Assembly (NCBI RefSeq): GCF_013385145.1
Contig: NZ_JABZEC010000001.1
Coordinates: 1 to 64,000 of the forward strand
Origin: Bombilactobacillus apium
GTDB taxonomy: Bacteria; Bacillota; Bacilli; Lactobacillales; Lactobacillaceae
Direction of reading: 5' to 3'
DNA: 64,000 nucleotides
Part shown: positions 43,720 through 53,949 of the stretch, one piece after another
Numbering within the stretch: the stretch's first letter is position 1
Layout: every line of letters starts with the position of its first letter
Translations under genes and position numbers: made by a program
The notes under the pieces: generated by a model
The model's input: the letters and a program-made list of their open reading frames with translations, nothing else
Databases searched by the model: none
What the model was told of the DNA's origin: nothing

Positions 43720-45560
43720 TGACCCAAAAAAAGAAGACTAAGCAAGCTCAATTTGCTCCCCAGCGAGCCCAAAACTTTTGGGGGACTACTTGGCGGTTAT
43801 TTCGTTATCTATCGGGATATAATTTGGTTCTCGCTTTAGTATTGATTTTGGCGGTTGCTGCAACAATTTTTCAGATTAAAATTCCCAAGGTTCTCGGCGA
43901 AGCCACAACGGAAATTTATCGGGGAGTAATACAAGGTTTAGCCCAGCAAAAAGTGGGGCAGCATTTAAGTCAATTACCAATTAATTTTTCAAAAATTGGC
44001 CAGATTCTACTGCTGGTAATTGGGTTGTATCTCTTATCAGCTGGTTTCAATCTGATTCAGCAATTATTGATGACCCGGGCCTCGCAAAGAAGTGTTTTTA
44101 AATTGCGGCGCGATTTAAAGGCCAAGCTCCAAAGGCTACCGATTAGCTATTATGATACTCATGATAATGGAGATCTAATGTCGCGAGCGATTAACGATAT
44201 GGATAATATTGCTAGTACCTTGCAACAAAGTTTGACCCAATTGGTGACCAGTTTAGTTACTTTTGTGGGAACCTTGTGGATGATGTTTACTATTAGTTGG
44301 CAGTTAGCTCTAGTTGCTTTAGTAACGGTTCCTTTAAGTATGGTAGTTGTTGGTTTAGTAGCTCCTAAATCACAACGCGCCTTTGCTGCCCAACAAAAGT
44401 CTTTGGGAAGTTTAAACAGCCGAGTCGAAGAAAATTATGCGGGCCATTTGGTATTGAAAAGTTTCAACCGTGAACCAGCGGCACTTCAGGAATTTAATGA
44501 AGAAAATAATCGTCTCTACCATTCCGCATGGAAGGCGCAATTGTTAGCCGGAATTTTGATGCCGCTAATGACTTTTGTTAATAATTTGGGTTATGTCGCC
44601 GTGGCTTTATTTGGCGGTCTGCAAGTGGCTCAAGGAAGCTTGCCAATTGGGGATATTCAGGCCTTTCTCCAGTATGTACAACAATTTTCCCAACCAATTA
44701 CGCAATTAGCTAACTTGGCAAATACGATTCAGGCCACAGTAGCTTCCGCAGAACGAATTTTCCAAGTCTTGGATGAACCAGAATTAGAGCCTGATTTACC
44801 AGCGACCGAAGCAAAGGCAGACGCTAGTTTAGTAGAATTTGATCAAGTAAAGTTTGCTTATACCCCTGACCGCCCTCTGTTAACTAACTACTCGTTAAAA
44901 GTAGCTCAGGGGGAAATGGTCGCTATTGTTGGTCCTACCGGAGCTGGAAAAACAACAATTATTAATTTATTGGAACGTTTTTATGAAGTTCAAGCTGGGG
45001 CGATTTACCTTCGGGGGCAGGATACGCGTTCCATGAGTCGAGAACAGTTACGGTCTCATTTAGCAATGGTTTTACAGGAGACTTGGTTATTTACAGGAAC
45101 CATTTATGAAAATCTTCAATACGGTAATGAAGCGGCCACCAAAGCAGAAATTATGCAGGCCGCTAAAGCGGCTCATGTTGATGAATTTGTACGTCAGCTT
45201 CCACAAGGTTACGAGACCGTTCTTAATGAAGAAGCCTCGAATATTTCTCAAGGACAACGGCAGTTATTAACCATTGCCCGTGCTTTTGTAGCTGATCCCG
45301 AAATTTTGATTTTAGATGAAGCAACCTCGTCGGTTGATACCCGAACGGAACTCCAAATTCAGCACGCTATGCAGCTTTTACTTCGGGGACGAACGAGTTT
45401 TGTTGTGGCCCATCGTTTATCGACAATTCAAGATGCTGATCAAATTATTGTCATGAATCATGGTAAGATTATCGAGACTGGTCAACATAAAAGTTTGTTG
45501 GCTCGCCAAGGTTTTTATGCCCACTTATATAACTCGCAGTTTAGTGGGCAAATTAATTAA
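43719..45560 (+). CDS. Heterodimeric ABC exporter subunit, catalytic
   Basis: A 613-residue partner half-transporter. An N-terminal basic tail is followed by six helices, then an ATPase domain with Walker A GPTGAGKTT, Walker B ILILDEATSSVD (catalytic Glu) and the switch His in VVAHRLST. Its signature loop is ISQGQRQ instead of LSGGQ. It would face the degenerate site of the first subunit, so the pair has one full and one weak ATP site. Substrates are probably lipophilic drugs or lipids; none is shown. Confidence 0.93.
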   Translation: MTQKKKTKQAQFAPQRAQNFWGTTWRLFRYLSGYNLVLALVLILAVAATIFQIKIPKVLGEATTEIYRGVIQGLAQQKVGQHLSQLPINFSKIGQILLLVIGLYLLSAGFNLIQQLLMTRASQRSVFKLRRDLKAKLQRLPISYYDTHDNGDLMSRAINDMDNIASTLQQSLTQLVTSLVTFVGTLWMMFTISWQLALVALVTVPLSMVVVGLVAPKSQRAFAAQQKSLGSLNSRVEENYAGHLVLKSFNREPAALQEFNEENNRLYHSAWKAQLLAGILMPLMTFVNNLGYVAVALFGGLQVAQGSLPIGDIQAFLQYVQQFSQPITQLANLANTIQATVASAERIFQVLDEPELEPDLPATEAKADASLVEFDQVKFAYTPDRPLLTNYSLKVAQGEMVAIVGPTGAGKTTIINLLERFYEVQAGAIYLRGQDTRSMSREQLRSHLAMVLQETWLFTGTIYENLQYGNEAATKAEIMQAAKAAHVDEFVRQLPQGYETVLNEEASNISQGQRQLLTIARAFVADPEILILDEATSSVDTRTELQIQHAMQLLLRGRTSFVVAHRLSTIQDADQIIVMNHGKIIETGQHKSLLARQGFYAHLYNSQFSGQIN

Positions 45561-45577
45561 TAAAAGAGGCATTGCAA

Positions 45578-46564
45578 GTGAGGATTGTTAGTCAGCTCCA
45601 AGCTTTAGTTAATGATCAAGTTGTGCCCGGTTTGAGCTATGCTTATCTAACGGAAAAAAATTGTTTTCAAGGACAATGGGGAGTAAATACTTGGCAACCG
45701 CAAGTGACGACTATCCCGCCGGATGCCTTATATGATTTAGCTTCTTTAACCAAAGTTTTGGGAACAACGACTGCGGTTTTACAGTTAATCGGTCAGGGGA
45801 TTTGGACTTATGATCTACCAGTCCAGAAATTAATTCCAGAATTTCCTCATTCCCAAGTTACCTTACGCCAGCTAATGACGCACACTTCAGGTTTACGCGG
45901 TTATATTCCCCAGCGTGATCAACTGACTAGTTTACAATTATTGCAGGCGATTATTAATTTACCTTTAACTTCTGAGTGGCGCCGAGTAATCAGATATACC
46001 GATACGGGACCCATCTTGGCGGGAGTAATGTTGGAACGCTATTATCAGTGGCCAGTGCAAGTAGTTATTGAAAAGCAGGTGTTACGACCCTTAGCTCTAA
46101 AAACGGCTACTTTCCAGCCTAATCCCCAACAATGTGTGGTCACTAGCCAGCGCAATAACCATTGGTTACGGGGAGTAGTTCATGATCCTAAAGCTTTTCA
46201 GCTAGGGAAACACTGTGCCTCGGCGGGCTTATTTGCGGGAATTGCAGATTTGCTAAAATTTAGCTCTTGGTTCTTAGGACTCTGGCAGCCGGCTACGGCC
46301 CCCATTTCTCAAGCACAAATTCAAACCTTATTTCAAAGTTTTACAAGGGTTAGTCCCGGAAGATCATTTGGTTGGGACTTGTTATGGAATGCTCAACAAG
46401 AAGCGGTTTTGTATCACACAGGTTATACCGGTAATTTCTGGATTTTAGATCGCGCCCAGAAACGAGCTCTAATTGTGTTGAGTAATCGGGTTCATCCTGA
46501 AAATAATAATCAACGTTTTTTACGCCGGCGGAACGCGATTGTGGAAAATTTTTTGAATAACTAA
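45578..46564 (+). CDS. Serine hydrolase, beta-lactamase/class C PBP-like
   Basis: A 328-residue protein of the serine beta-lactamase fold. The catalytic Ser-x-x-Lys is in LASLTKVLG, the Tyr motif in RYTDTGPIL and the third motif in YHTGYTGNF. Most chromosomal members are esterases, D-peptidases or unknown hydrolases rather than true beta-lactamases. No signal peptide or anchor is evident. The start is probably the GTG at 45578, with AAGAGG 8 bases upstream; a TTG two codons earlier is too close to that site. It lies 17 bp after the ABC genes. Confidence 0.8.
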   Translation: MRIVSQLQALVNDQVVPGLSYAYLTEKNCFQGQWGVNTWQPQVTTIPPDALYDLASLTKVLGTTTAVLQLIGQGIWTYDLPVQKLIPEFPHSQVTLRQLMTHTSGLRGYIPQRDQLTSLQLLQAIINLPLTSEWRRVIRYTDTGPILAGVMLERYYQWPVQVVIEKQVLRPLALKTATFQPNPQQCVVTSQRNNHWLRGVVHDPKAFQLGKHCASAGLFAGIADLLKFSSWFLGLWQPATAPISQAQIQTLFQSFTRVSPGRSFGWDLLWNAQQEAVLYHTGYTGNFWILDRAQKRALIVLSNRVHPENNNQRFLRRRNAIVENFLNN

Positions 46565-46610
46565 ATAAGCCTAAAATTGAGTTATGGTTGACTCAGTTTT
46601 AGGCTTATTT
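46563..46610. terminator. Bidirectional terminator
   Basis: A 20-bp stem, AAATAAGCCTAAAATTGAGT against ACTCAGTTTTAGGCTTATTT, with an 8-base loop lies between the convergent hydrolase and murT genes. Confidence 0.92.
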
Positions 46611-46622
46611 CAATAATTAATC

Positions 46623-48002
46623 TTAATTAGAACTAGTTTGCGAGTCGAGGGCCTTACGATCAAGTAAACCTTGACTATTTAATTTTTTTCGCAGTTGGAG
46701 CATGGCGGTGTAAGTAGCTAAAACATAAATCTTCTCACTTGCTTGCTTACTTAAGACCTGAATGAAATCGCCTAAGTCGGGTTGAGAATGAAGTTTTTGG
46801 GGATTGACGCCAGCCACTTGGAAACGGAAATTAATGTCTTGATTTCGTTCACCGGCGGTAATCACGGAAGTGATTTGGGAGAACGGTAATTCTTCAAAGT
46901 CCCCATCCCAAATCCAACTGGTATCAATTCCGTCAGCATAATTAGCATTGAGAGCAAAACCAAGACAGTAGGGCTTGGAGTCAGACTTTAAAGTGGTGAG
47001 CACTTCGTTAAGTCCTACAGGATTTTTAACTAAAATAATCGTGAGTTCTTTGGAACCAAGTTGGATGACTTCTTGCCGGCCAAAAATTTGTTGGTTATTT
47101 TGGAAAGCTGCTTGAATTTGTTGCGGTTGAACGCCAAAAGCTCGGCCGGTGGCATAGGCAGCTAGAGCATTATAAATATTGTACATTCCACCGACATTAA
47201 GACTAAAGTCTTGGCCATCAATTGCAAATTGCGTTTGATGAGGGGCTAAGGTTTTTACTTGAGTCACTTGATAATTTAAACTGGGACGGTGAAAGTGGCA
47301 GTTTGGGCAAAAGTAATCGCCTAAGTTAGCATAGGTAATTAAATGATAGTGCATGATCGATTGACATTGCGGGCAAAGGACACCATCGACGTTAAACTTA
47401 GCTCGTAAATCAGTTTGGGAATTAGATTCATTTTGAAAACCATAATAAATTTTAGGATTTGGTAGGCTTTTGGAATTAAAAATCGCCGCATCGGCATTGA
47501 GAATCAATTTAGCTTGCGGTGCTAACTTAATTCCGGCTAGAATCTTTTCGTAAGTAGTATAAATTTCACCATAACGATCCATTTGATCGCGAAAAATGTT
47601 AGTCAAAACAAAGGCGCTCGGAGTCATGGCTCGACAAATCGCTTCAACATTGGCTTCGTCAACTTCCAAAACAGCTAAAGGTTGATCCTTGCCAAGTGAA
47701 CTTTTATTTTGGGCTAAGAAAGCCGAGGTAATTCCTTGCACCATATTAGATCCCGTGGGATTAGTTAAGACGTTGAATTGAGCTTCTTGTAAAATCTTGG
47801 TAATCAAAGCGGTGGTTAAGGTCTTACCATTGGTTCCAGTGACGATAATGACACGATAATTGTGACTTAATTCTCTAAGAACTTGAGGGTCTAGATGATA
47901 AGCCAATTTTCCCGGAAGGGAACTGCCTCGATGAAATCCGTCGTGTAAAACACGATATGTTATTTTACCAACGCTAGCAGCAAACTTAGATTTTAAACTC
48001 AT
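46623..48002 (-). CDS. murT: Lipid II isoglutaminyl synthase, MurT subunit
   Basis: A 459-residue Mur-ligase-like protein with the ATP loop VTGTNGKTLTTALI and a four-cysteine zinc ribbon (CPQCQSIMHYH...CPNCHFHRP). A C-terminal DUF1727 domain includes LVKNPVGLNEVL. With the amidotransferase GatD it amidates the alpha-carboxyl of D-Glu in lipid II. gatD normally lies next to murT, but here both flanking genes are unrelated. The ATG at 48002 has AAAAGGA 9 bases upstream; longer readings lack a site. Confidence 0.9.
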   Translation of the reverse strand: MSLKSKFAASVGKITYRVLHDGFHRGSSLPGKLAYHLDPQVLRELSHNYRVIIVTGTNGKTLTTALITKILQEAQFNVLTNPTGSNMVQGITSAFLAQNKSSLGKDQPLAVLEVDEANVEAICRAMTPSAFVLTNIFRDQMDRYGEIYTTYEKILAGIKLAPQAKLILNADAAIFNSKSLPNPKIYYGFQNESNSQTDLRAKFNVDGVLCPQCQSIMHYHLITYANLGDYFCPNCHFHRPSLNYQVTQVKTLAPHQTQFAIDGQDFSLNVGGMYNIYNALAAYATGRAFGVQPQQIQAAFQNNQQIFGRQEVIQLGSKELTIILVKNPVGLNEVLTTLKSDSKPYCLGFALNANYADGIDTSWIWDGDFEELPFSQITSVITAGERNQDINFRFQVAGVNPQKLHSQPDLGDFIQVLSKQASEKIYVLATYTAMLQLRKKLNSQGLLDRKALDSQTSSN

Positions 48003-48100
48003 AAAATTCATCCTTTTCCATAATAAAAAAATCATACCATAAATTGCCGAGTTTATTGACTAATTACCAGAAGAATTGTGGAAGTTTTCTTTGTTTTCGC

Positions 48101-48106
48101 TATAAT
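48101..48106 (+). promoter_or_regulatory. -10 box for tdk and downstream genes
   Basis: TATAAT lies 36 bp before the tdk start; no convincing -35 box is seen at 17 bases (TTGTGG lies at 19). Confidence 0.45.
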
Positions 48107-48141
48107 GAAGAACAGTGCAAATGAAAAAAGGAGGTGCAACC

Positions 48142-48726
48142 GTGGCGCAACTATTTTTCCGCTATGGAGTTATGAATGCCGGTAAGTCAATTGAAGTGCT
48201 GAAAGTAGCTCATAATTACGAGGAACAAGGTAAAAAGGTGCTGTTATTGACAAGTAGCCTAGATACCCGTTCGGGACGAGGAAAAGTTTCTAGTCGGATT
48301 GGTCTCGAACGTGCGGCAGTGGTGGTAGAAGCCCAAACTAAGGTATTTCAACTAGTTCAAGCAGAGTATGAGCAAGTAGATTGTATCTTAATTGATGAAG
48401 CGCAATTTTTGACCGCGGATCAAGTACGACAATTAGCCCAGATTGTTGATGAATTAGGAATTCCGGTTATTGCGTTCGGTTTAAAGAATGATTCTCGTAA
48501 TCAGCTCTTTCCCGGTTCCCAAGCACTATTAATTTATGCTGACAAAATTGAAGAAATGAAAACTATTTGTTGGTTTTGCAGCAAAAAGGCTACGATGATT
48601 TTACGGATTACGGATGGTCAACCTGACTATGGTGGTGAGCAAGTTCATATTGGTGGTAATGATTCCTACTATCCAGTTTGTCGGCGGCACTATTTAAATC
48701 CTCCGTTAACAAAAATAAGAAAGTGA
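48142..48726 (+). CDS. tdk: Thymidine kinase
   Basis: A type II thymidine kinase, 194 residues from a GTG start, salvaging thymidine to dTMP. The P-loop is [11 protein letters not shown] (more often GPMNSGKT or GAMNSGKS). The DEAQF motif follows, and the zinc site uses the Cys pairs in CWFCSKK and VCRRHY. The GTG at 48142 sits 7 bases after AAGGAGGT, while the longer ATG reading at 48115 lies upstream of that site. It opens the run tdk-prfA-prmC-tsaC-upp. Confidence 0.93.
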   Translation: MAQLFFRYGVMNAGKSIEVLKVAHNYEEQGKKVLLLTSSLDTRSGRGKVSSRIGLERAAVVVEAQTKVFQLVQAEYEQVDCILIDEAQFLTADQVRQLAQIVDELGIPVIAFGLKNDSRNQLFPGSQALLIYADKIEEMKTICWFCSKKATMILRITDGQPDYGGEQVHIGGNDSYYPVCRRHYLNPPLTKIRK

Positions 48727-48734
48727 GGCTCATT

Positions 48735-49832
48735 GTGGATAAGATTTTTGAACAACTTGAAGGTCTCGTAGAACACTACGAAGAACTTCAAGAAATGATG
48801 AGTGATCCGGATGTAATTAACGATACTCCGCGTTATTTAAAGATTTCCAAAGAGGTTGCAGAAATTCAACCAATTGTAGCGGCTTTTACCGAATATCAGC
48901 AATTAAAGTCTGATATTACCGAAAGTAAAGAAGTTCTAGCAGAAAGCAAAGATCCGGAATTAGCTGATTTAGCTAAGGAAGATTTAGCTGAGATGGAACC
49001 GCGCTTGGCAACAGTCGAAGAACAAATTAAGATTTTGATGCTTCCCAAAGATCCTAATGATGATAAAAATATTATCATGGAATTACGGGGAGCCGCTGGT
49101 GGAGACGAAGCTAGTTTATTTGCCGGTGACTTGTTGGATATGTATGAACGTTATGCGGAACGACAAGGCTGGCAGTTTGAAATCATCGATGCTACCAAGA
49201 CGGAAGTTGGTGGCTATAAAGAAGTCGCTTTGATGATTAGTGGTAAAAATGTCTATTCCAAGTTGAAATTTGAGAATGGTGCCCATCGAGTACAACGAAT
49301 TCCGACGACCGAATCGGCGGGACGAGTGCATACATCAACGGCAACGGTAGCGGTGATGCCTGAATATGATGAAGTCGACCTCGAGATTGATCCTAAGGAT
49401 ATTCGGGTTGATGTTTATCGTTCTTCCGGAGCTGGTGGTCAGCATATTAATAAAACTTCTTCAGCTGTTCGGATGACGCATTTGCCGACGGGAATTGTTG
49501 TGGCAATGCAAGACCAGCGTTCCCAACAACAAAACCGGGAAAAAGCAATGCAGATTCTTCGAAGTCGGGTTTATGATTACTATGAATCCCAAAATCAGGA
49601 TGAATATGCGGCAGAAAGAAAGTCAGCCGTGGGAACCGGCGATCGTTCTGAACGAATCCGCACTTATAACTATCCCCAAAACCGGGTGACGGATCACCGG
49701 ATTGGTTTGTCATTGAATAAATTAGACAAGATTTTAAATGGTCAATTGGATGAAATTATTGATGCCTTGATTTTGTCTGATCAAACTCAAAAGTTGGAGC
49801 AGATCCAAAATGGAAAGACAAAGCTATATTAA
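48735..49832 (+). CDS. prfA: Peptide chain release factor 1
   Basis: RF1 ends translation at UAA and UAG. From the GTG at 48735, 8 bp after the tdk stop, it has 365 residues, close to the usual 357-360. The GGQ motif that triggers peptide release is in [17 protein letters not shown] (about residue 236), and the codon-recognition loop lies before it. The ribosome site is GTGAGG. The end overlaps prmC by 23 bp, and PrmC methylates the Gln of this GGQ motif. Confidence 0.95.
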   Translation: MDKIFEQLEGLVEHYEELQEMMSDPDVINDTPRYLKISKEVAEIQPIVAAFTEYQQLKSDITESKEVLAESKDPELADLAKEDLAEMEPRLATVEEQIKILMLPKDPNDDKNIIMELRGAAGGDEASLFAGDLLDMYERYAERQGWQFEIIDATKTEVGGYKEVALMISGKNVYSKLKFENGAHRVQRIPTTESAGRVHTSTATVAVMPEYDEVDLEIDPKDIRVDVYRSSGAGGQHINKTSSAVRMTHLPTGIVVAMQDQRSQQQNREKAMQILRSRVYDYYESQNQDEYAAERKSAVGTGDRSERIRTYNYPQNRVTDHRIGLSLNKLDKILNGQLDEIIDALILSDQTQKLEQIQNGKTKLY

Positions 49833-50658
49833 TGCCCTTAAGCGGGCTTTTTTAGTGCTTGAAAAACAGCAGCAAGATCCGCAAGTGGCCCAGTATTTAT
49901 TACTAGAAATGCTGGGTTGGAATCAGAGTCGCTTTCAATTACATCAAGATGAATTAATGCCTTTAGCGCAGCAAAAAAAATTTGCGCAAGCCATTCAATT
50001 AGCGGTTTTAGCCTATCCACCACAGTATATTTTGGAACGAGCCTGGTTTTACGGGCGCCAGTTCTATGTTAATCCGGCAGTTCTGATTCCTCGCCAAGAC
50101 AGCGAAACAATGATTGCCCAAATTTTGGCAACAAAAACGCAGAATTTGCACTTATTGGAGTTGGGAACAGGTTCTGGAGCCTTGGCTTTGACTTTAGCTT
50201 TGGAGGGGAAGTGGCAAACTGTAACTGCCACCGATATTTCACCGGCGGCTTTAAAGGTGGCGCAAATTAATCAAGAATACTATCAAGTTCCACTGAAGTT
50301 ACTAACTGGAGATTTATTTGCCCCGGTGACACAAGAGCAGTTTGATGTGATTGTCTTTAATCCACCCTACATTGCTAAAGAAGAGACTAAATACATGGAC
50401 ACTTCCGTGCTACAATATGAACCGAAGCAAGCTCTTTTTGCTCCACAAAAAGGCTTAGCTTTTTATCAACGTTTCTTTGCAGAAGTGGCTAACTATTTAT
50501 CACCCAAGGGGTCAGCTTATTTAGAATTTGGCTTCCAACAACAAGCGGAAATTAGTACAATATTTCAGGAACAATTGCCCGATTGGCAAATTGATTTTTT
50601 CCGTGACTTGGCACAACAACCGCGCTTTTTACGACTCAGAAGAAAAGAGGTGAATTAA
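49810..50658 (+). CDS. prmC: Release factor glutamine methyltransferase
   Basis: A 282-residue SAM-dependent enzyme that methylates the glutamine of the GGQ motif in release factors. The SAM motif [12 protein letters not shown] and the catalytic [10 protein letters not shown] are intact. The N-terminal helical domain (1-85) is typical. It starts inside the last 23 bases of prfA, the common RF1-PrmC arrangement, and ends one base before tsaC. Confidence 0.95.
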   Translation: MERQSYINALKRAFLVLEKQQQDPQVAQYLLLEMLGWNQSRFQLHQDELMPLAQQKKFAQAIQLAVLAYPPQYILERAWFYGRQFYVNPAVLIPRQDSETMIAQILATKTQNLHLLELGTGSGALALTLALEGKWQTVTATDISPAALKVAQINQEYYQVPLKLLTGDLFAPVTQEQFDVIVFNPPYIAKEETKYMDTSVLQYEPKQALFAPQKGLAFYQRFFAEVANYLSPKGSAYLEFGFQQQAEISTIFQEQLPDWQIDFFRDLAQQPRFLRLRRKEVN

Positions 50659-50659
50659 G

Positions 50660-51688
50660 ATGGAAACAAAAATTTTAAAGCCAAACCAATTGGATCAAGC
50701 TGCTCAAGCTTTAGCTCAAGGACAACTAGTGGCCTTTCCGACGGAAACCGTGTATGGCTTAGGAGCTGATGCAACCAATGTTGCTGCTTGTCAAAAGGTT
50801 TATGCTGCTAAGGGTCGTCCCAGTGATAATCCTTTGATTGTTCATGTTTCTAGTCCTCAAATGGTGTGGCAATATGCTCAAGGGCCAGTAGCAGCAGCTG
50901 AACAATTGATGCAAAAATATTGGCCCGGACCTTTGACAATTATTTTACCGGTCCGGCCGGGATGTTTATCAACAACTGTTACTGGCGGCTTGAAGACTGC
51001 TGCTTTTCGGATGCCGGATAATGCTACAACTTTAGCTTTAATTGATTGTTTACAAAAGCCACTTGTGGGGCCATCAGCTAATACTTCCGGAAAGCCTAGT
51101 CCAACAATGGCTCTCCATGTTAAACATGATCTTAATGGTCGAATTGCGGCGATTATTGATGATGGACCAACTAAAGTTGGTTTAGAATCGACTGTCTTGG
51201 ATTTGACGGTAACACCGCCGACAATTTTGCGTCCCGGGGCTTTGACTCTGCAAGAGTTGGAAAAAGTAATTGGAACTGTTCAAAGTGATCACCATCAAGT
51301 TCAGGCGGGAGAAATTCCCAAGGCGCCAGGGATGAAGTATAAACATTATGCTCCCCAAGCTCAGGTGATTATTGTCGACCATCCGCAAGATTTTCCAGCT
51401 GCTGTAAAGTGGGTCCAGCAACAAGAAATGCCCTTTGCACTTTTAGCAGAAGACGAGGTTTTAAAAGTTTTAGATTTAACTGCAGCCCAAGCAACTTTTT
51501 CTCTAGGAGATTCTCTAACTTCAGCAAGCCATTTATTATTTGCGGGCTTACGAAAGTTTGATTTGGATCCGCAAATTAAATATATTTTGGCCCAAGGTGA
51601 ACCTGATCAAGGTTTAGGTTCAGCTTATATGAACCGTTTGAATAAATCCGCTGGGAACCAACACTTTAATCATTTGGAGGCTAACTAA
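50660..51688 (+). CDS. ywlC: Threonylcarbamoyl-AMP synthase (Sua5 type)
   Basis: A 342-residue enzyme that makes the activated intermediate for the t6A37 modification of tRNAs reading ANN codons. The YrdC domain (1-200) shows [18 protein letters not shown] and the [12 protein letters not shown] block. A linker with [10 protein letters not shown] leads to a Sua5 C-terminal domain (about 240-342), so this is the long form. AGAGGTG precedes the ATG. Confidence 0.94.
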   Translation: METKILKPNQLDQAAQALAQGQLVAFPTETVYGLGADATNVAACQKVYAAKGRPSDNPLIVHVSSPQMVWQYAQGPVAAAEQLMQKYWPGPLTIILPVRPGCLSTTVTGGLKTAAFRMPDNATTLALIDCLQKPLVGPSANTSGKPSPTMALHVKHDLNGRIAAIIDDGPTKVGLESTVLDLTVTPPTILRPGALTLQELEKVIGTVQSDHHQVQAGEIPKAPGMKYKHYAPQAQVIIVDHPQDFPAAVKWVQQQEMPFALLAEDEVLKVLDLTAAQATFSLGDSLTSASHLLFAGLRKFDLDPQIKYILAQGEPDQGLGSAYMNRLNKSAGNQHFNHLEAN

Positions 51689-51690
51689 AG

Positions 51691-52320
51691 ATGTCTAAAT
51701 TTACAGTTTTAAATCACCCGTTAATCCAACATAAGTTGACTATTATGCGTTCTGCTGCGACGGGAACCCGCAATTTCCGGCAAGCAGCTAACGAAATTGC
51801 CAAATTAATGGTTTATGAAATTACCCGTGACTTACCATTGAAGGATGTTCAAATTGAAACTCCCATGGGGAAAACGACGCAGAAAGTTTTATCAGGAAAA
51901 AAATTAGCCGTTATTCCGATTTTGCGTGCCGGTTTAGGTATGGTTGACGGCGTTTTGGAATTAATTCCGGCTGCTAAAGTTGGTCATATTGGAATGTACC
52001 GAGATGAAAAGACCTTAAAGCCTCACGAATATTTTGTAAAAATGCCTTCGGATATTGACCAACGAGAATTAATCATTGTTGACCCGATGTTAGCAACTGG
52101 TGGTTCCGCTAATATGGCAATTGAGGCTTTAAAGAAACGTGGAGCAAAACATATGCGTTTGGTCGTTTTAGTCGCTGCTCCAGAAGGGGTCAAGAAAGTT
52201 CAGGCCGAACATCCAGATGTGGATATTTATGCAGCTGCTTTAGATGAATGTTTAACTGATAATGGCTATATTTTCCCTGGTTTAGGCGATGCTGGCGACC
52301 GACTTTTCGGAACAAAATAA
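51691..52320 (+). CDS. upp: Uracil phosphoribosyltransferase
   Basis: A 209-residue enzyme converting uracil and PRPP to UMP. It has the PRPP-binding loop [16 protein letters not shown], the N-terminal [12 protein letters not shown], and the uracil site near [23 protein letters not shown] precedes the ATG, two bases after the ywlC stop. The atp operon follows after 128 bp. In that gap I see no strong terminator, so some read-through is possible. Confidence 0.96.
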   Translation: MSKFTVLNHPLIQHKLTIMRSAATGTRNFRQAANEIAKLMVYEITRDLPLKDVQIETPMGKTTQKVLSGKKLAVIPILRAGLGMVDGVLELIPAAKVGHIGMYRDEKTLKPHEYFVKMPSDIDQRELIIVDPMLATGGSANMAIEALKKRGAKHMRLVVLVAAPEGVKKVQAEHPDVDIYAAALDECLTDNGYIFPGLGDAGDRLFGTK

Positions 52321-52448
52321 GTTTTGAAAAATATTAATAATTTATTTTCAGAGGTCTTTGCATTTGGGTTCTTTGGTGGTAATCTATCCATATGCTTAGG
52401 ATTTGCATAAGTGTTTTCCTAAATTTTATATGAGAGGGGTGATACTGA

Positions 52449-53159
52449 TTGAATAATTATCCCATGGTATCAGTGGGTGGCTTAACCTTTAATATTGCTA
52501 ACTGTCTGTCAGCTTTGGTCACGGCAATTATCGTTTTCGTTTTCTTTTTTGCTCTATCACGCAAAATTGAACTCCGTCCAGGGAAAGCACAAAACTTTTT
52601 GGAATGGATTGTTGACTTTACAAATGGCATTGTTAAATCTTTCATTCCCAATCGGCAGGAAGCAGAACCATTTATGCTCTATGCCTTTGTCTTATTTGCT
52701 TTCATTTTTGTGTCTAACCAACTTGGTCTGATTTTTGAAATTGCTGCTGGTGGACAGACTTTTATCAAGTCGCCGACCTCGGATCCAATTGTGACCATGA
52801 CCTTGGCAACAATTACCTTGGTCTTATCACATTTCTTCAGTGTTCAGAAGTATGGTTTTAAAAAGTATTTGGTTAATTACACGAAACCAGTGGGCTTTTT
52901 ATTACCTATTAATATCTTGGAAGAGTTTACAAACTTCTTGACGTTAGCGTTACGGTTGTACGGTAACATTTATTCGGGAGAAGTTTTACTAGACTTAATC
53001 GTCAAGATGTCTCATTCCTTTGGATGGGTCAGTTTTGTTGGTGTCATGCCAATTAGTATGGTTTGGCAAGGATTTTCAGTCTTCATTGGGGCTATTCAAG
53101 CCTACGTTTTTGTAACCTTATCTAGTGTTTATATATCCCATAAAGTGGTAACGGAATAA
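52449..53159 (+). CDS. atpB: ATP synthase Fo subunit a
   Basis: A 236-residue membrane subunit with five to six helices that forms the proton half-channels. The essential Arg is in [16 protein letters not shown]. It probably starts at the TTG at 52449, six bases after GAGGGGTGA; an ATG five codons later (52464) is the alternative. It is the first gene of the operon in the order B-E-F-H-A-G-D-C. No atpI lies upstream. No sure promoter is visible in the 128-bp gap. Confidence 0.93.
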   Translation: MNNYPMVSVGGLTFNIANCLSALVTAIIVFVFFFALSRKIELRPGKAQNFLEWIVDFTNGIVKSFIPNRQEAEPFMLYAFVLFAFIFVSNQLGLIFEIAAGGQTFIKSPTSDPIVTMTLATITLVLSHFFSVQKYGFKKYLVNYTKPVGFLLPINILEEFTNFLTLALRLYGNIYSGEVLLDLIVKMSHSFGWVSFVGVMPISMVWQGFSVFIGAIQAYVFVTLSSVYISHKVVTE

Positions 53160-53175
53160 TTTGGAGGTAATTTTA

Positions 53176-53385
53176 ATGAAATTTTTAGGTGCAGGTATTG
53201 CAGCAGGATTGGCAGCCCTAGCTGCTTCTTATGGTAACGGTCATGTTATTTCAAAGACAATTGAAAGTATGGCTCGGCAACCAGAAATGTCCGGTCAATT
53301 ACGATCCATGATGTTCATCGGTGTTGGTTTAATTGAAGCGGTCCCGATTTTAGCCATTGTTATTGCCTTCATCATGATTTTTTAG
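53176..53385 (+). CDS. atpE: ATP synthase Fo subunit c
   Basis: A 69-residue hairpin of two helices forming the rotor ring. The polar loop is ARQPE, and the proton-carrying Glu lies in GLIEAVPIL in helix 2. There is no extra Gln in helix 1 of the sodium-binding pattern, so proton coupling is expected. GGAGG lies before the ATG at 53176; the longer frame from 53161 is not used. Confidence 0.95.
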   Translation: MKFLGAGIAAGLAALAASYGNGHVISKTIESMARQPEMSGQLRSMMFIGVGLIEAVPILAIVIAFIMIF

Positions 53386-53427
53386 TTAATTTTCTAGATT
53401 CTATTAAGAGAAGGGAATGACGTATCA

Positions 53428-53949
53428 GTGCAAACGGGATTATTGTTCGCAGCAGAATCTTCATCTTTAGGCGATACGTTGTTTATTTTAATTTCATTTA
53501 TTATACTCACCGTTTTAGTAAAACATTTTGCTTGGGGTCCAATTTTAAATATGATGGACAAGCGAGTAAAAAAGATTACCGGTGATTTAGATTATGCCGA
53601 TCAAGAACGCAAGAGTGCAACTGAATTAAAAGAACAACGTCAGGCTGCTTTGAGCAATTCACGGGCCGAAGCGGTCCAAATTGTGGCTAATGCTAAGCAG
53701 TCAGGTGAAGACCAAAAACAAGCAATTGTTGAATCTGCCCATGCCCAAGCTCAAGATATTGGGGCTAAGGCCCAAGCTGATGCTCAACAAGTTAAGACAG
53801 AAACTCTCAAGTCAGTTCAATCTGATGTGGCGCAACTTTCCGTTGATATTGCGTCAAAGATTATTGGACGTGAGCTATCGGTTGATGATCAAAAGGATCT
53901 AATCAACTCGTATATTAAGGAGTTGAGTACTGGTCATGAAGTTAAATAA
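53428..53949 (+). CDS. atpF: ATP synthase Fo subunit b
   Basis: A 173-residue stator subunit with one N-terminal membrane helix (about 13-32) and a long, highly charged Gln/Ala-rich coiled coil to the end. It probably starts at a GTG (53428) after AAGGGAA. The 3' end overlaps atpH by 14 bp. Confidence 0.93.
   Translation: MQTGLLFAAESSSLGDTLFILISFIILTVLVKHFAWGPILNMMDKRVKKITGDLDYADQERKSATELKEQRQAALSNSRAEAVQIVANAKQSGEDQKQAIVESAHAQAQDIGAKAQADAQQVKTETLKSVQSDVAQLSVDIASKIIGRELSVDDQKDLINSYIKELSTGHEVK

Noticed and set aside
49447-49713. Overlapping ORFs on both strands within prfA
   Set aside because: They lie wholly inside the RF1 frame and resemble no family.
52321-52448. Terminator or riboswitch between upp and atpB
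   Set aside because: Only a weak A/T-only hairpin is visible and no known RNA motif, so I call neither.
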